Made by a program: the position numbers and the translations under genes
The notes under the pieces: model-generated
Databases searched by the model: none
Seen by the model: the letters and a program-made list of their open reading frames with translations, nothing else
Told to the model about the DNA's origin: nothing
Shown: piece by piece, positions 55,837 to 64,000 of the stretch
Layout: each line of letters starts with the position of its first letter
Numbering within the stretch: the first letter of the stretch is position 1
Source of the DNA: Phytophthora quininea
Taxonomy: Eukaryota > Oomycota > Peronosporomycetes > Peronosporales > Peronosporaceae
Assembly (NCBI GenBank): GCA_011947345.1
Contig: JAAVTG010000554.1
Coordinates: 1,550,001-1,614,000, forward strand
Length of the DNA stretch: 64,000 bases
Direction of reading: 5' to 3'

Positions 55837-57147
55837 ATGCGGATGAAGCAGCTCGTCTCTGCATGGTTGTTGCTGCACTCGGTGGTGGAGGCGGACTGTG
55901 GTAATAGCCTTGACATTGCTGGCAGCAGCGAGACGCTTGCGCGCGTACAGCCGCCATCGTTGGTCGGCGCCGAGCACTTGACGACGGAACCAGCCCACAC
56001 AAGAGTATCATCGGAGAAGGTCGTTGCCGGTGGTTCGAGCTCCGGCTCCTCTGCATTTGTCATTTCCGTCCCTGGTCCAACGACTACGTCTAAAGAGAGC
56101 GAATCCAAGGGCATAGAGGCACCGGTGGCGACGACCGAAGCACCGAGCGCTGCGGCGGTATCAACACCTGCAACACCGAAATCTCCATCGGACCAAAGCG
56201 GAGGCGCGACCAGCAGTGCAGTGAATACGAGCGATTCGTCGGACATTGGGACGTCCAAGAAAACCTCGACGTCGATCACATCCACAGACGAAAGTCCAAA
56301 GGTTAATGGCACCACTACTTCTAGCAGCAGTGGCATGGACTCCATGGACTCGAGAGGCAGCAAAGACGACGATGCATCCATCGCCTCGGCCGAGCCGGAC
56401 TCGTCGACGTTTCAGCTCGTCGAGAGCCACAATTGTAGCGACTCGGTCGTAGACAACGTGTACACGCTGTACAGCAACTGCCGCTCTGCGTTCGACCTGT
56501 GCGTATCCGCTTCCGACTACCAGATCTTCCCGTACCCGGGCAAACACCCAACGCACGCGCAGATCCAAGGAATGACCGAATCGGATGCGTGCGTGGCCGT
56601 CTTCATCATTGTGATCGAAGCGAACATCTCGGCCTGCACAATCGGTGGCATGCCGCTGATAAGCGCCGTGGAGACGTTGCTGAAGATCAGCGTGGACCTG
56701 GACAACAGCAGCGAGGACGTTGCGCCGTCGGCCGAAGAGTTCCAGGAGCTCTTGGCGTGGCGCTACGAAGTGGATTTGGCCAAGGCTGCTGACGTTCCGT
56801 ACGACGGAGACTCGCAGCTCTACGCCGAGTTCCAGACCAACATTGACGCAGTGCTCGCGAACACCACCATCCAAGTCAACAAGGATCTGTCGGTGGATGT
56901 CCGGCTGGCCAACGGCTCGTACGAGTCTTTTGAAGACGCGCTGGACCTTGTCATCACCGACGCCAGCACTGATGCGACGCCGGGGTACGTCAAGGCCAGC
57001 AGCGCCGACGCGGAGTCGTCTTCAGGCGGAGGCAGCCAAAGCGCCATGTCCGAGTCGTTCAGCGCTACATCAAGCCACACATCATCTCTATGGAGTCTTG
57101 TAGTACTTGTAGTTGCCTCCACCTTCGTCGCAGGGTGGACCGTATAA
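55837..57147 (+). CDS. Elicitin-like protein, GPI-anchored, array member 1
   Basis: An intact 436-residue frame. It has a signal peptide (QLVSAWLLLHSVVEA), an unusually long Ser/Thr-rich N-terminal region of about 170 residues, and an elicitin-like domain (about residues 190-270: NVYTLYSNCRSAFDLCVSAS; DYQIFPYPG; PACxxxF-type helix; ISACTIGGMPL). A conserved extension follows (EFQELLAWRYEVDLAKAADV), then a Ser-rich stalk and a hydrophobic GPI-type tail (LWSLVVLVVASTFVAGW). Elicitins bind sterols and trigger defence in plants; elicitin-like members have varied roles. The Cys pattern lacks the fourth and last canonical positions and has one extra Cys (SNC). The long N-terminal stalk distinguishes it from members 2-5. 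Confidence 0.8.
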   Translation: MRMKQLVSAWLLLHSVVEADCGNSLDIAGSSETLARVQPPSLVGAEHLTTEPAHTRVSSEKVVAGGSSSGSSAFVISVPGPTTTSKESESKGIEAPVATTEAPSAAAVSTPATPKSPSDQSGGATSSAVNTSDSSDIGTSKKTSTSITSTDESPKVNGTTTSSSSGMDSMDSRGSKDDDASIASAEPDSSTFQLVESHNCSDSVVDNVYTLYSNCRSAFDLCVSASDYQIFPYPGKHPTHAQIQGMTESDACVAVFIIVIEANISACTIGGMPLISAVETLLKISVDLDNSSEDVAPSAEEFQELLAWRYEVDLAKAADVPYDGDSQLYAEFQTNIDAVLANTTIQVNKDLSVDVRLANGSYESFEDALDLVITDASTDATPGYVKASSADAESSSGGGSQSAMSESFSATSSHTSSLWSLVVLVVASTFVAGWTV

Positions 57148-57685
57148 TCGCGTCAAAACGTAGCGTTCTCTTCATCGTCAGCGATGTCACTGACTGACCG
57201 CCATGTGAAGAAGGCGATCACCGCGAGGATACACCCGGAAGGGAGGCACACCTGTCCTCTACTGGCCAAGTAGTACTTGGACGCCGCGTGAGACCGCCAA
57301 GAGCTTCGACAACAGGCAAAGCGAAGCTGCGGCGACGGACTGGTGAAAACGCAGCAGAGATCGAAGTTCACTGCGACCGCCTGCATGGTTCAAATACTTT
57401 ATCGAGGGGTAGCGGTCTCCCTCCGGCATACGCCAATCAAGATGATGGGCACTTTACCGAGTTTGGATACCGCGGTCTCCTGTCGGCCAAAGGTAACGCT
57501 CGTCCGACTTGTTTTCCGGCTACCGTGGTACCGATCATGATCGCTGGTCATTACGTCCCGCTGCGTCTGTCTCTACTTGGCCGCTCCTGATCGGTGCGCT
57601 TCTGGTCGGCGTACTTCGCAATTCTCGGTTTGCCTGGAGACTCTGCCTCTCGACGCCGCGTGCGTACCAACCCCGCGAGACAGCA
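57148..57685. other. Intergenic in elicitin-like array
   Basis: 538 bases between array members 1 and 2; no gene seen. Confidence 0.5.
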
Positions 57686-58622
57686 ATGACCACCACGACG
57701 CTCTTCGCGCTGCTGCTGCTGTTTGCGGCCGCCCACGCCAGAGCCTCGGACTCCAGTTCGCTGGCGTCGGTGGGCTCCGAGACCGTCGAGGCGAGCAGCA
57801 CGACCAACTCGTCGTCGTCTTCGTCCTCCTCAGAGGCGACGCTGGCGCCCATCGACACGGCGTCCTCCACATCCACGACCTTCCAACTCGTGGACAACGT
57901 CGTGTGCAACGCCACGGTCTCCAGCAAGATCTACGTCATCTACAACAAGAACCGTGCGCTCTTCGACGCGTGCGTCAGCGACGCCCAGTACCAGGTCTTC
58001 CCGTTCCTTGGCACGCAGCCATCGGCCACGCAGGTCGAAGGAATCGCCACCTCCACGAACTGCATCGCCGTGCTCACGGGGTCGAGCTGGCCGGCTTTCC
58101 CAGTGCACGATCTCCGGCTTCCCTCTCAAGGCGGCGGTGGAGACGATTTTGAAAATCCACGTGGACATTGTCTACGAGTTGGCTGCGTCACCCACTGCGG
58201 CTCGCTTCCAGGAGATGATGACCTGGCGGAAGAACGTCAATCTGGCCAAGGACACTGGAGTGCCGTACGACGAGGAGTCGGAGCTCTATCAGGAGTACGA
58301 AGAGAACCTGGGGGTGGCTCTAGGCAACAGCTCCATCCGAGTGCTGTCCGATTACACCGTCCAGTACCAGCTCAGTAGCGGGTCGTGGGTCGGCGGTGAG
58401 GAGGACGATCTGGTTGTCGGGAGCAGCAGCACCGACAACGACGATGATGCCGGCACCGTTTCAGCTGGCGATGGCGACTCGAAAGTGAGTGACAGCGCAG
58501 CCGGCAACGTGGCACAAAACTCGTCTGCGACGACAGGTAGCTCGGCGTCGACTGTCGCCACCCCCACCGTTGTCACTGCTGCAGTGAGTATTCTCCTCAG
58601 CGCACTGCTCATGGCGTCGTAG
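57686..58622 (+). CDS. Elicitin-like protein, GPI-anchored, array member 2
   Basis: Signal peptide (TTLFALLLLFAAAHARA), Ser/Thr-rich linker, then an elicitin-like domain with four Cys (VVCNATVSS; FDACVSDAQYQVFPFLG; NCIAVL; QCTISGFPLKAA). The shared extension (WRKNVNLAKDTGVPYDEESE), an acidic/Ser stalk and a GPI-type tail (VVTAAVSILLSALLMAS) follow. The frame breaks twice within 40 bases (about 58080 and 58111), beside GGGG and CCC runs, so the two flanking frames belong to one gene. About 312 residues. The second canonical disulfide-less pattern (missing the Cys equivalent to elicitin positions 51 and 95) is the same as in members 3 and 4. Confidence 0.8.
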
Positions 58623-59028
58623 GACTGGGTTCGGGCAGTACAGATAGTTTTTATTCTGAAAAAGTGGTAATCGACTTGAAGTGATGTTAACACGTTGCAT
58701 CCGTGTGTCTTGTGTGCCAGCCAGCCAGGAGCACCACCGATATTATTGTTCTCAACTTTTGGAGCTTGAACGGCTGCGTGCTGTAGCATATGGCAACGCC
58801 GCAATTCGACTGACAAGATCGATCGATCCGTCGGTGTGGTTCTTATCGGCAAAAGCATTGAGCATTGGGTCGACAAGGGTTCAAGGTGGTGCGTAGAGTC
58901 TGCCTCAGTTGACAGTTTGGATAGCAGTCAGCAGTCTCGCTGACGGCCTCGTGGGTCGGTTGCTGTTGGTTCCACCCCAAGCTCATTTGTGCTTTTGCAC
59001 CGCACCTCCAACAGGTCCAAGTCTCACA
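58623..59028. other. Intergenic in elicitin-like array
   Basis: 406 bases between members 2 and 3; contains the possible initiator at 58981-58997 and no gene. Confidence 0.5.
58981..58997 (+). promoter_or_regulatory. Possible oomycete initiator (Inr) element
   Basis: GCTCATTTGTGCTTTTG, 32 bases before the array member 3 ATG, begins with the canonical oomycete core GCTCATT and continues T-rich. Distance and match suggest a transcription start. Confidence 0.45.
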
Positions 59029-59931
59029 ATGAACTCGCTTCGAGCGCTCTTTCTCGCCGGAGTTCTGTTAGCCGCTGCTGCCAATGCTCAGGATGACTCA
59101 GCGTTCGCTGCGCCGGCCGCCATCGACGTGGCGACGCTCAACTCGGACGCGTTCGCGTTGGTCAACAGCACCGACTGCGACCCGTCCGTGACCTCGACGA
59201 TCTATACGCTCTACTCGCGTAACACGATGGTCTTCCAGACGTGTGTGGCCGAAGGGAAGTTCCGCATCTTCCCGTTCTCCGGCGCCTACCCGACCACCCA
59301 GCAGATCGGCGACATGGGGCGATCGCTGGCGTGTCGAGCCATCTTTCTCGCCGCGCTGCTCGCTGGCGTCCCCGAGTGCAACATCTCGGGCTTCCCGCTG
59401 CGAGCTGCTGCTGAGACGGAGCTCAAAATTGCCGTCGACATGGATCAATTCCCCAACTCGCCCAACATCGTTCCCTCTACCGAGCGGTTCGTGGCCATGA
59501 TGCACTGGCGGCGCGACGTTAACCTCGCGACGAAGGCTGGACTGCCCGCAGACGCTAAGTCCCAGTTGTACTCGGAGTTCTCTGGAAACCTGTACACGAT
59601 CACGACCAACGGGCTGATCCGCCTGACGTCCGACATGGAGATCGAGTACCGGTCGACGACCGACGGATCGTTCAGCCAGAACGAGATCGTCGCAGTGCCC
59701 GAGATGCCGCACATCCGCGGCTCGGGCAGTGTTGCTTCGGCCAACGTGGGCGACAGCGCGTCCGCGTCGAATTCCAACGACACTGTTACAACTACTGCCC
59801 CCGTCCACTTGGAGCAAAAGATGCCGACGGCTGCCACGGGAACCACTTCGAGTGCTGCTCGGTTGACCTCCTGGAGCGCTCTTCAGTTTGCGTTCGTCGT
59901 CCTCGTCGTTGCGCTATCCACCGCTGTGTAG
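59029..59931 (+). CDS. Elicitin-like protein, GPI-anchored, array member 3
   Basis: An intact 300-residue frame. Signal peptide (LRALFLAGVLLAAAANA). The elicitin-like domain has four Cys: TDCDPSVTS, VFQTCVAEGKFRIFPFSG, SLACRAIF and PECNISGFPL. Spacing between Cys (21, 29, 14 residues) fits elicitin positions 3, 27, 56 and 71; positions 51 and 95, which pair in elicitins, are both absent. The shared extension (MHWRRDVNLATKAGLPADAK) and a Ser/Thr stalk lead to a GPI-type tail (LQFAFVVLVVALSTAV). The ATG at 59029 directly precedes the signal peptide. Confidence 0.82.
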   Translation: MNSLRALFLAGVLLAAAANAQDDSAFAAPAAIDVATLNSDAFALVNSTDCDPSVTSTIYTLYSRNTMVFQTCVAEGKFRIFPFSGAYPTTQQIGDMGRSLACRAIFLAALLAGVPECNISGFPLRAAAETELKIAVDMDQFPNSPNIVPSTERFVAMMHWRRDVNLATKAGLPADAKSQLYSEFSGNLYTITTNGLIRLTSDMEIEYRSTTDGSFSQNEIVAVPEMPHIRGSGSVASANVGDSASASNSNDTVTTTAPVHLEQKMPTAATGTTSSAARLTSWSALQFAFVVLVVALSTAV

Positions 59932-59990
59932 TGCAGCTTTCTGCAGTCAAAGTTTTGTAGTTGTTTGTATTGTAAAAACCAAGTGTTTTG

Positions 59991-60500
59991 TCACACGCGA
60001 AGGCGACACAAATCGGGCCTGTAGCCAAATAAAAACGCATGTAAATCAACACTGACGCAAACTAAATAAGTGTGGAAAAGAAGCGACGTGGCTGTAATTC
60101 GGTTGCGTGTTGCGCTGCGCCGTGTTGCATCTCCAGCTTGGTTTTCCTTTACCGCAAACGCAAACAGCTCCAGACAGAGCAGTCCGTTATCTTTTCGGCG
60201 GCGCTGGTAGTTGGTCGTCACTGTAGTCACCACAGTGCGCCAGTTTACGGCGGTAAGAACCACCCAGTCTTGTTGTGTTGCACCCTGACTTGGCTTAGCA
60301 TAGAGGTTAGTATCAGGACGAAGCGTTCTAGTGTCGTAAGCAGCGAGTGCTGCTTCTATCCGCTCCTCTGCACTTGCATAGAGCGATTCGTAGCTGGCAT
60401 CGGGGTCAAATTGAAACTCAGCATTCTCAGCACGGACATTAGTTCGGCTCGTCCTGGTGATAGAACCGATTTTAACTGAGAATCGCGCTAGTACTTGCAT
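59991..60500 (-). CDS. Oomycete-type protein with KPSxxATQ domain, unknown function
   Basis: A minus-strand frame of about 169 residues from ATG 60500 (an upstream in-frame ATG at 60596 would add 32). MQVLARFSVKIGSI begins it; YAKPSQGATQQDWVVLTAVN and NGLLCLELFAFAVK follow, the same arrangement as in 14585-15600 (KPSSNATQSKYVLLTKENF). The C-terminal 35 residues are unrelated and may be read-through after a lost stop. No catalytic motif is recognised. It lies inverted inside the elicitin-like array, between members 3 and 4, which suggests insertion. Confidence 0.6.
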   Translation of the reverse strand: MQVLARFSVKIGSITRTSRTNVRAENAEFQFDPDASYESLYASAEERIEAALAAYDTRTLRPDTNLYAKPSQGATQQDWVVLTAVNWRTVVTTVTTNYQRRRKDNGLLCLELFAFAVKENQAGDATRRSATRNRITATSLLFHTYLVCVSVDLHAFLFGYRPDLCRLRV

Positions 60501-60596
60501 TGCGCTGATCCTGGTAGTTTTATATGTGCGTGGTACCTCGGAATGCCGAGTTTCACGCTGACATTGTGACCTATTTAGAGACCAAAACCGGCGCAT

Positions 60597-60980
60597 AAGT
60601 ATAAAAAGCTACAGATGTGATTGGTCTTTAAAATGAGTTTAAATAATAGTACGTAACTATAATTTAGGGTACAACAGAAACAAATTACAGCGTCCTTCTC
60701 TTAATTAAGTTCCAAAACGGCTGATTTACTATCTGATTAGACATTCCAAGCGCTTTTCACAATAAATGTTATCAACAATTCCTGTCATCTGGCTGAGAGC
60801 ACCTCATGGGCAGCTCCCAATTCCTACATGTGCTGGTAGAGGGTCACTCCAGCTGACTTCTGCGCAGCTACTGCAAGCATGCTGCATTCGCGATGCACGC
60901 TACCGGAAGAGACACACGGCGCCTCGAAAGTGATACAAACTTCTCACTCTCGAGTTTGAAGCGCACTAACTCGCTTTACC
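60597..60980. other. AT-rich intergenic stretch
   Basis: 384 bases before array member 4; markedly AT-rich at 60600-60790, then a GC-balanced promoter-like region. No gene. Confidence 0.5.
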
Positions 60981-61931
60981 ATGGCCCGACTGGTCTTCGT
61001 GCTGCGCATACTACTCTTCACCACCATCTTGTCGACGTTCACGACCGCGCAAGTCGACCAGAACGCCCCGTTCGCATTGGCGTCCATCGCGTCTGCTGCT
61101 CCTCAGTCTAACTCGTTTGCGCTCGTCGCCGACAAGGCATGCGACGCCTCGGTGGTGACGGTCATCTACGAGATGTACTCGCACAACTCGATGGTCTTCC
61201 AGACGTGTGTGGCTCAAGGCAAGTACAACATCTTCCCGTTCACCGGGACCCAGCCAACGCAGCAGCAGATCGGTGCCATGGCACGATCCCTCGCGTGTCA
61301 AGCCCTCTTCACAGCAATCCTGCTGGCAGGGATCCCGGAGTGCGAGGTCTCGAACTTCCCGATGCGGGCCGCCGCCGAAACGCTGCTGAAAGTTGCCGTC
61401 GACATTGATCAGCACCCGGACGCTGTCGATGCTGTTCCGTCCACCGAGCGCTTCGTGCAGATGATGCTGTGGCGACGCGACGTCAACCTGGCAGCGACTG
61501 CGGGTGTTCCGTGCGACTCGACATCGCAGCTTTACGCCGAGTACTCCGCCAACCTCAACGCCATCACGACCAACGGGTTGGTTCGCTTGACTGCGGACAA
61601 GGAAGTCCAGTATCGCCCAACTGCCGATGGCTCCTTCAGCCAAGACCTAATTGTGGCGACGCCCAATGTGCCACGCGTTCGAGGCTCCAGCTCCAGCATC
61701 GACGGTGAGATCGCAACCGTCTACCCGTCCGATGCAACGGTGAAGCCGTCGATCAGTGAAGCCGTTCATCCAACGACGACCATGAACGCCAACCAGAGCA
61801 CCGATACTCAGCAGATCGAGAACGCAGCCACGACTGCCGCGGACTCGTCTAACGCTGCTGACATGGTCAAGTGGACCAAGGTCCAAGCGACGTTTGTGGT
61901 GGTGATTGCAGCAATGCTTGCATTTGCGTAA
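60981..61931 (+). CDS. Elicitin-like protein, GPI-anchored, array member 4
   Basis: An intact 316-residue frame. Signal peptide (RLVFVLRILLFTTILSTFTT). Four-Cys elicitin-like domain: KACDASVVT, VFQTCVAQGKYNIFPFTG, SLACQALF, PECEVSNFPM. It is very close to member 3, including the shared extension (MLWRRDVNLAATAGVPCDST, here with one additional Cys) and the final block (TTNGLVRLTADKEVQYRPT). A Ser/Thr-rich stalk and hydrophobic tail (ATFVVVIAAMLAFA) indicate GPI anchoring. Members 3 and 4 look like the most recent duplication in the array. Confidence 0.82.
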   Translation: MARLVFVLRILLFTTILSTFTTAQVDQNAPFALASIASAAPQSNSFALVADKACDASVVTVIYEMYSHNSMVFQTCVAQGKYNIFPFTGTQPTQQQIGAMARSLACQALFTAILLAGIPECEVSNFPMRAAAETLLKVAVDIDQHPDAVDAVPSTERFVQMMLWRRDVNLAATAGVPCDSTSQLYAEYSANLNAITTNGLVRLTADKEVQYRPTADGSFSQDLIVATPNVPRVRGSSSSIDGEIATVYPSDATVKPSISEAVHPTTTMNANQSTDTQQIENAATTAADSSNAADMVKWTKVQATFVVVIAAMLAFA

Positions 61932-62254
61932 TGCTCTAGAGGTAGTTTGGATTCGTGCGTTGATGTTTTTGACGTTCGTAAGGATGAGGTCAGACTGTTA
62001 CGAACAGCAAAATTGAGTTCCTCGTTGTTGAGACTCCTGGCAACTGTTGACCATCGCGCGATGATGACAACTTGGGGGCGATATGTCTGTCTCTCCATTC
62101 TCGAGACTCTCTGAGAGCCTCTTGTGCTCGGGCTCATGCAGGCAGACCTGGTCTAATCGAGTTGCCGCGATTTTACTCCATGCACCCCCATCCTAATCGT
62201 CACTCCCGATCTCACGCGTTGGCTGCCACTCCCAGACTTTCTTTCCCGACCCCA
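61932..62254. other. Intergenic in elicitin-like array
   Basis: 323 bases between members 4 and 5; no gene seen. Confidence 0.5.
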
Positions 62255-63120
62255 ATGCGTCCTCCTCGCCTCTCTGTGCTGCTTTTGGCAGTACTGGGAA
62301 CACCCTCGCGCCTTGACGTATCGCTCGCGGCGGAGGGAACATCAATGTGGCTCAGGTCGGATCGACCACTTTCGCCGTCGTCGACAGATACGACTGCGGC
62401 GACGACGTGATGAAGACCATCAAGACCATCTCCACTGTGAACCGCGCCATGTTCGACACGTGCGAGGCAGACAGCGGCTACCAACTCTATCCGTATTCGG
62501 GGTGGAGCCGGACGCTCAGATCGTCACGAAACTCGTCAACTCGCAGTCCTGCGTGGGGTCATCACTTCCGTCGTGCTGCTCAACATGCCGCCGTGCATTA
62601 TCGACGGTCTGCCGATGCGAGCGTCTTGCGAGACGGTGCTGTACTACTCGACGGTCTTGGACAACGGAGCGAGCGCACCGACGTCTGACCAGTTCAGCGA
62701 ACTTCTAGCGTGGCGCCGCGACTCAGATCTCGCCAAAGCGGCCGGAGCTCCTTTCGACGGCGACTCGAACACGTACGCCGTCTTCACCAAGAACCTGCGA
62801 GCAGCTCTGATTCCAGCAAAGTCACGGTGCTGCGCAACTACACCATCATACTCGAGGACCCGGAGGGCACCTCGATCGAGATGAAGGACGGCAAGCACGC
62901 GTCGTTCGTCAGCTCCAGCAACTCCGACGAGTTCTTCGCAGGGAAAGTCGTCGCTGCAGGTTTCGAGTCGGAAGAGAGAGGCAAAGACGCAGACGACACG
63001 ACAAGACCGAAAAATGTTGCCGCTGAGCTCGTGACCACAGGGAGCTCGAGCGGTTCCTCATTGGCATTGGCCTTGTCAGTACTTGCAACAACGTTGGCGA
63101 TGGCAGCCACGTACCTCTAG
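62255..63120 (+). CDS. Elicitin-like protein, GPI-anchored, array member 5
   Basis: The most divergent member. Signal peptide (RLSVLLLAVLG), then YDCGDDVMKTIKT, MFDTCEADSGYQLYPYSG, QSCV, PPCIIDGLPMRASCETVL (one extra Cys), the shared extension (LLAWRRDSDLAKAAGAPFDG) and a GPI-type tail (SLALALSVLATTLAMAATYL). The frame breaks near 62336, 62500, 62553 and 62810; the first three are beside GGG or GGGG runs, so sequence error is likely, but a decaying gene cannot be excluded. About 290 residues if continuous. Confidence 0.72.
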
Positions 63121-63162
63121 ACGATAGTAACAAAATCCAAAACTCTATTCCAATGCTCGTGC

Positions 63163-64000
63163 TTAGAACTTGGCCTTGCGCTTCGAGCTCATCTCTTTCT
63201 TGGCCTGCTTGCGGTCCTCCTTCGAGAGGACAAGCGGCGCAATTGCAGTGCCCTGGCGCTTCAGGATCTTGGGCGCCGTCAGCACATTCGTGACGGTCGA
63301 CGTGTTCCAGTCGCTGCCCAGAGGGTTGCGCATGGCAGCTTCGTACTCTTGGCGAGAGGTGAACGGATACGGCACGTCCTTGACCGTGAACTTGGCCGCG
63401 CGCTTGTCCTTCTTCTCGTTGATGAGCACCTTCTTCATACGAGCATCCTTACGACCAGCGAGCGCCTTCTGCTTCGCTTCACGGGCCATCTCCTTCGCCT
63501 GCTGCTCGCGGGCCAGTTGCCGCTTCGACACCTTGACCCCTTCGCCTGCCCAGGAGCCCCACCCAGTCATGCCCACCAGTTTGGCAATCTCGGCGCCCTT
63601 CTTGACATCTGCATCCTGACCGGCCAGTCGCTCCTTTTCCAGCGCCAGCTCGTCCTCCTCCTCTGCAACAAACTCGAAGGCGCGACGCACAAGCTCGTCC
63701 TGGTTGGCTTCCTTGCCACCCTTGTGCTTCTTCTTGCTCTTCTTTTGGCTGGTCACTGTTTGGTCAGACTCGTCGCTTGTTGTGGCCTTGGCCTGGTCTA
63801 ACTTCCGCTTCTTGCCAGCCTTTGAAGCGCCACCTGTCAGTGTTGCAACCGAGGACTCTTCTTTGCTACTCTCCTTGGTGTCTTCTGTCAGAGATTCGAT
63901 GGCGGCCGCGACATCGCCGCCATTCTGTGAAGCTACATTCTTCTGCTGCTGAGCTTTCTTCTTGCTCTTCTTGCTAGTGCGCTTACTCTTCGTAGCGGAG
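63163..64000 (-). CDS. UTP14: UTP14, U3 snoRNP/SSU processome subunit (3' part)
   Basis: An open minus frame from the window edge to TAG/TAA near 63163 encodes the C-terminal 278 residues. Diagnostic blocks: VGMTGWGSWAGEGVKVSKR and VKDVPYPFTSRQEYEAAMRN, followed by PLGSDWNTSTVTN and PKILKRQGTAIAPL. The upstream part is a Lys/Ser-rich low-complexity linker, usual in the middle of UTP14. The protein activates the helicase Dhr1 during 18S rRNA processing in the nucleolus of yeast. The N-terminal half lies beyond the window. Confidence 0.92.
   Translation of the reverse strand, partial: SATKSKRTSKKSKKKAQQQKNVASQNGGDVAAAIESLTEDTKESSKEESSVATLTGGASKAGKKRKLDQAKATTSDESDQTVTSQKKSKKKHKGGKEANQDELVRRAFEFVAEEEDELALEKERLAGQDADVKKGAEIAKLVGMTGWGSWAGEGVKVSKRQLAREQQAKEMAREAKQKALAGRKDARMKKVLINEKKDKRAAKFTVKDVPYPFTSRQEYEAAMRNPLGSDWNTSTVTNVLTAPKILKRQGTAIAPLVLSKEDRKQAKKEMSSKRKAKF

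Noticed and set aside
55837..63120. Reading the elicitin-like array as classical secreted elicitins
   Set aside because: Stalks and GPI-type tails are present in all five and the 51-95 Cys pair is absent, so they belong to an elicitin-like class.
1..64000. tRNA, rRNA, CRISPR arrays, bacterial ribosome binding sites
   Set aside because: None recognised. The introns and gene families show eukaryotic nuclear DNA, so bacterial-type signals are not expected.

Overview
The window looks like nuclear DNA of an oomycete, most likely Phytophthora or a close relative. Gene density is high. Introns are few and short (about 60-90 nt, most with GTACGT, GTGAGT or related donors and AG acceptors). Conserved eukaryotic housekeeping genes lie beside oomycete-typical families: an array of elicitin-like proteins, a Crinkler (CRN) effector and a dead PDR-type ABC transporter. 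There are no bacterial operons, rRNA genes or CRISPR arrays, and I recognised no tRNA gene.

Layout. 1-10.4 kb holds two complete cationic amino-acid transporter genes in opposite orientation and the 3' end of a third. Between them are a LIN9/ALY (MuvB complex) gene, a wrecked ABCG/PDR transporter and a small coiled-coil gene. 12-20.5 kb holds a phosphopantetheine adenylyltransferase, a TALE homeobox gene, an unknown oomycete-type protein, a START-FYVE protein and a LACTB2-like metallo-hydrolase. 20.6-29 kb carries RAD50, a TruD/PUS7 pseudouridine synthase and a RAP1-like telomere protein. 30-37 kb has PDK1 kinase, ribosomal proteins eL22 and P2, RAB28 and a membrane-anchored aspartic-protease-like gene with altered active-site motifs. 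38-44.7 kb holds a second PUS7 paralogue whose catalytic Asp is Glu, a CRN effector with an extra degenerate copy of its C-terminal half, and one member of an unrecognised SR-rich/coiled-coil family. 44.8-55 kb has PPAN, the CYC8/SSN6 co-repressor, a CDF metal transporter, an SLC25 carrier and the second member of the unknown family. 55.8-63.1 kb is a five-gene tandem array of elicitin-like, probably GPI-anchored proteins, followed by the 3' part of UTP14 at the window edge.

Many conserved, normally essential genes (RAD50, PUS7, PDK1, eL22, P2, PPAN, PPAT) carry single-base frameshifts. Most can be explained by one base missing from a neighbouring short homopolymer run. I therefore read these breaks mainly as sequencing or assembly errors and annotate through them, noting each one. 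Real decay is clear only for the ABC transporter and the second CRN C-terminal copy.

Functional themes are nutrient and metal transport (three CAT copies, CDF, SLC25), genome maintenance and chromatin (RAD50, RAP1, LIN9, CYC8), ribosome biogenesis and tRNA/rRNA modification (PPAN, UTP14, eL22, P2, two PUS7), and host interaction (CRN, elicitin-like array). The most novel item is a two-copy family with a tandemly repeated domain of about 50 residues, an Arg/Ser-rich linker and a coiled-coil tail (42808-44709 and 53260-55058).
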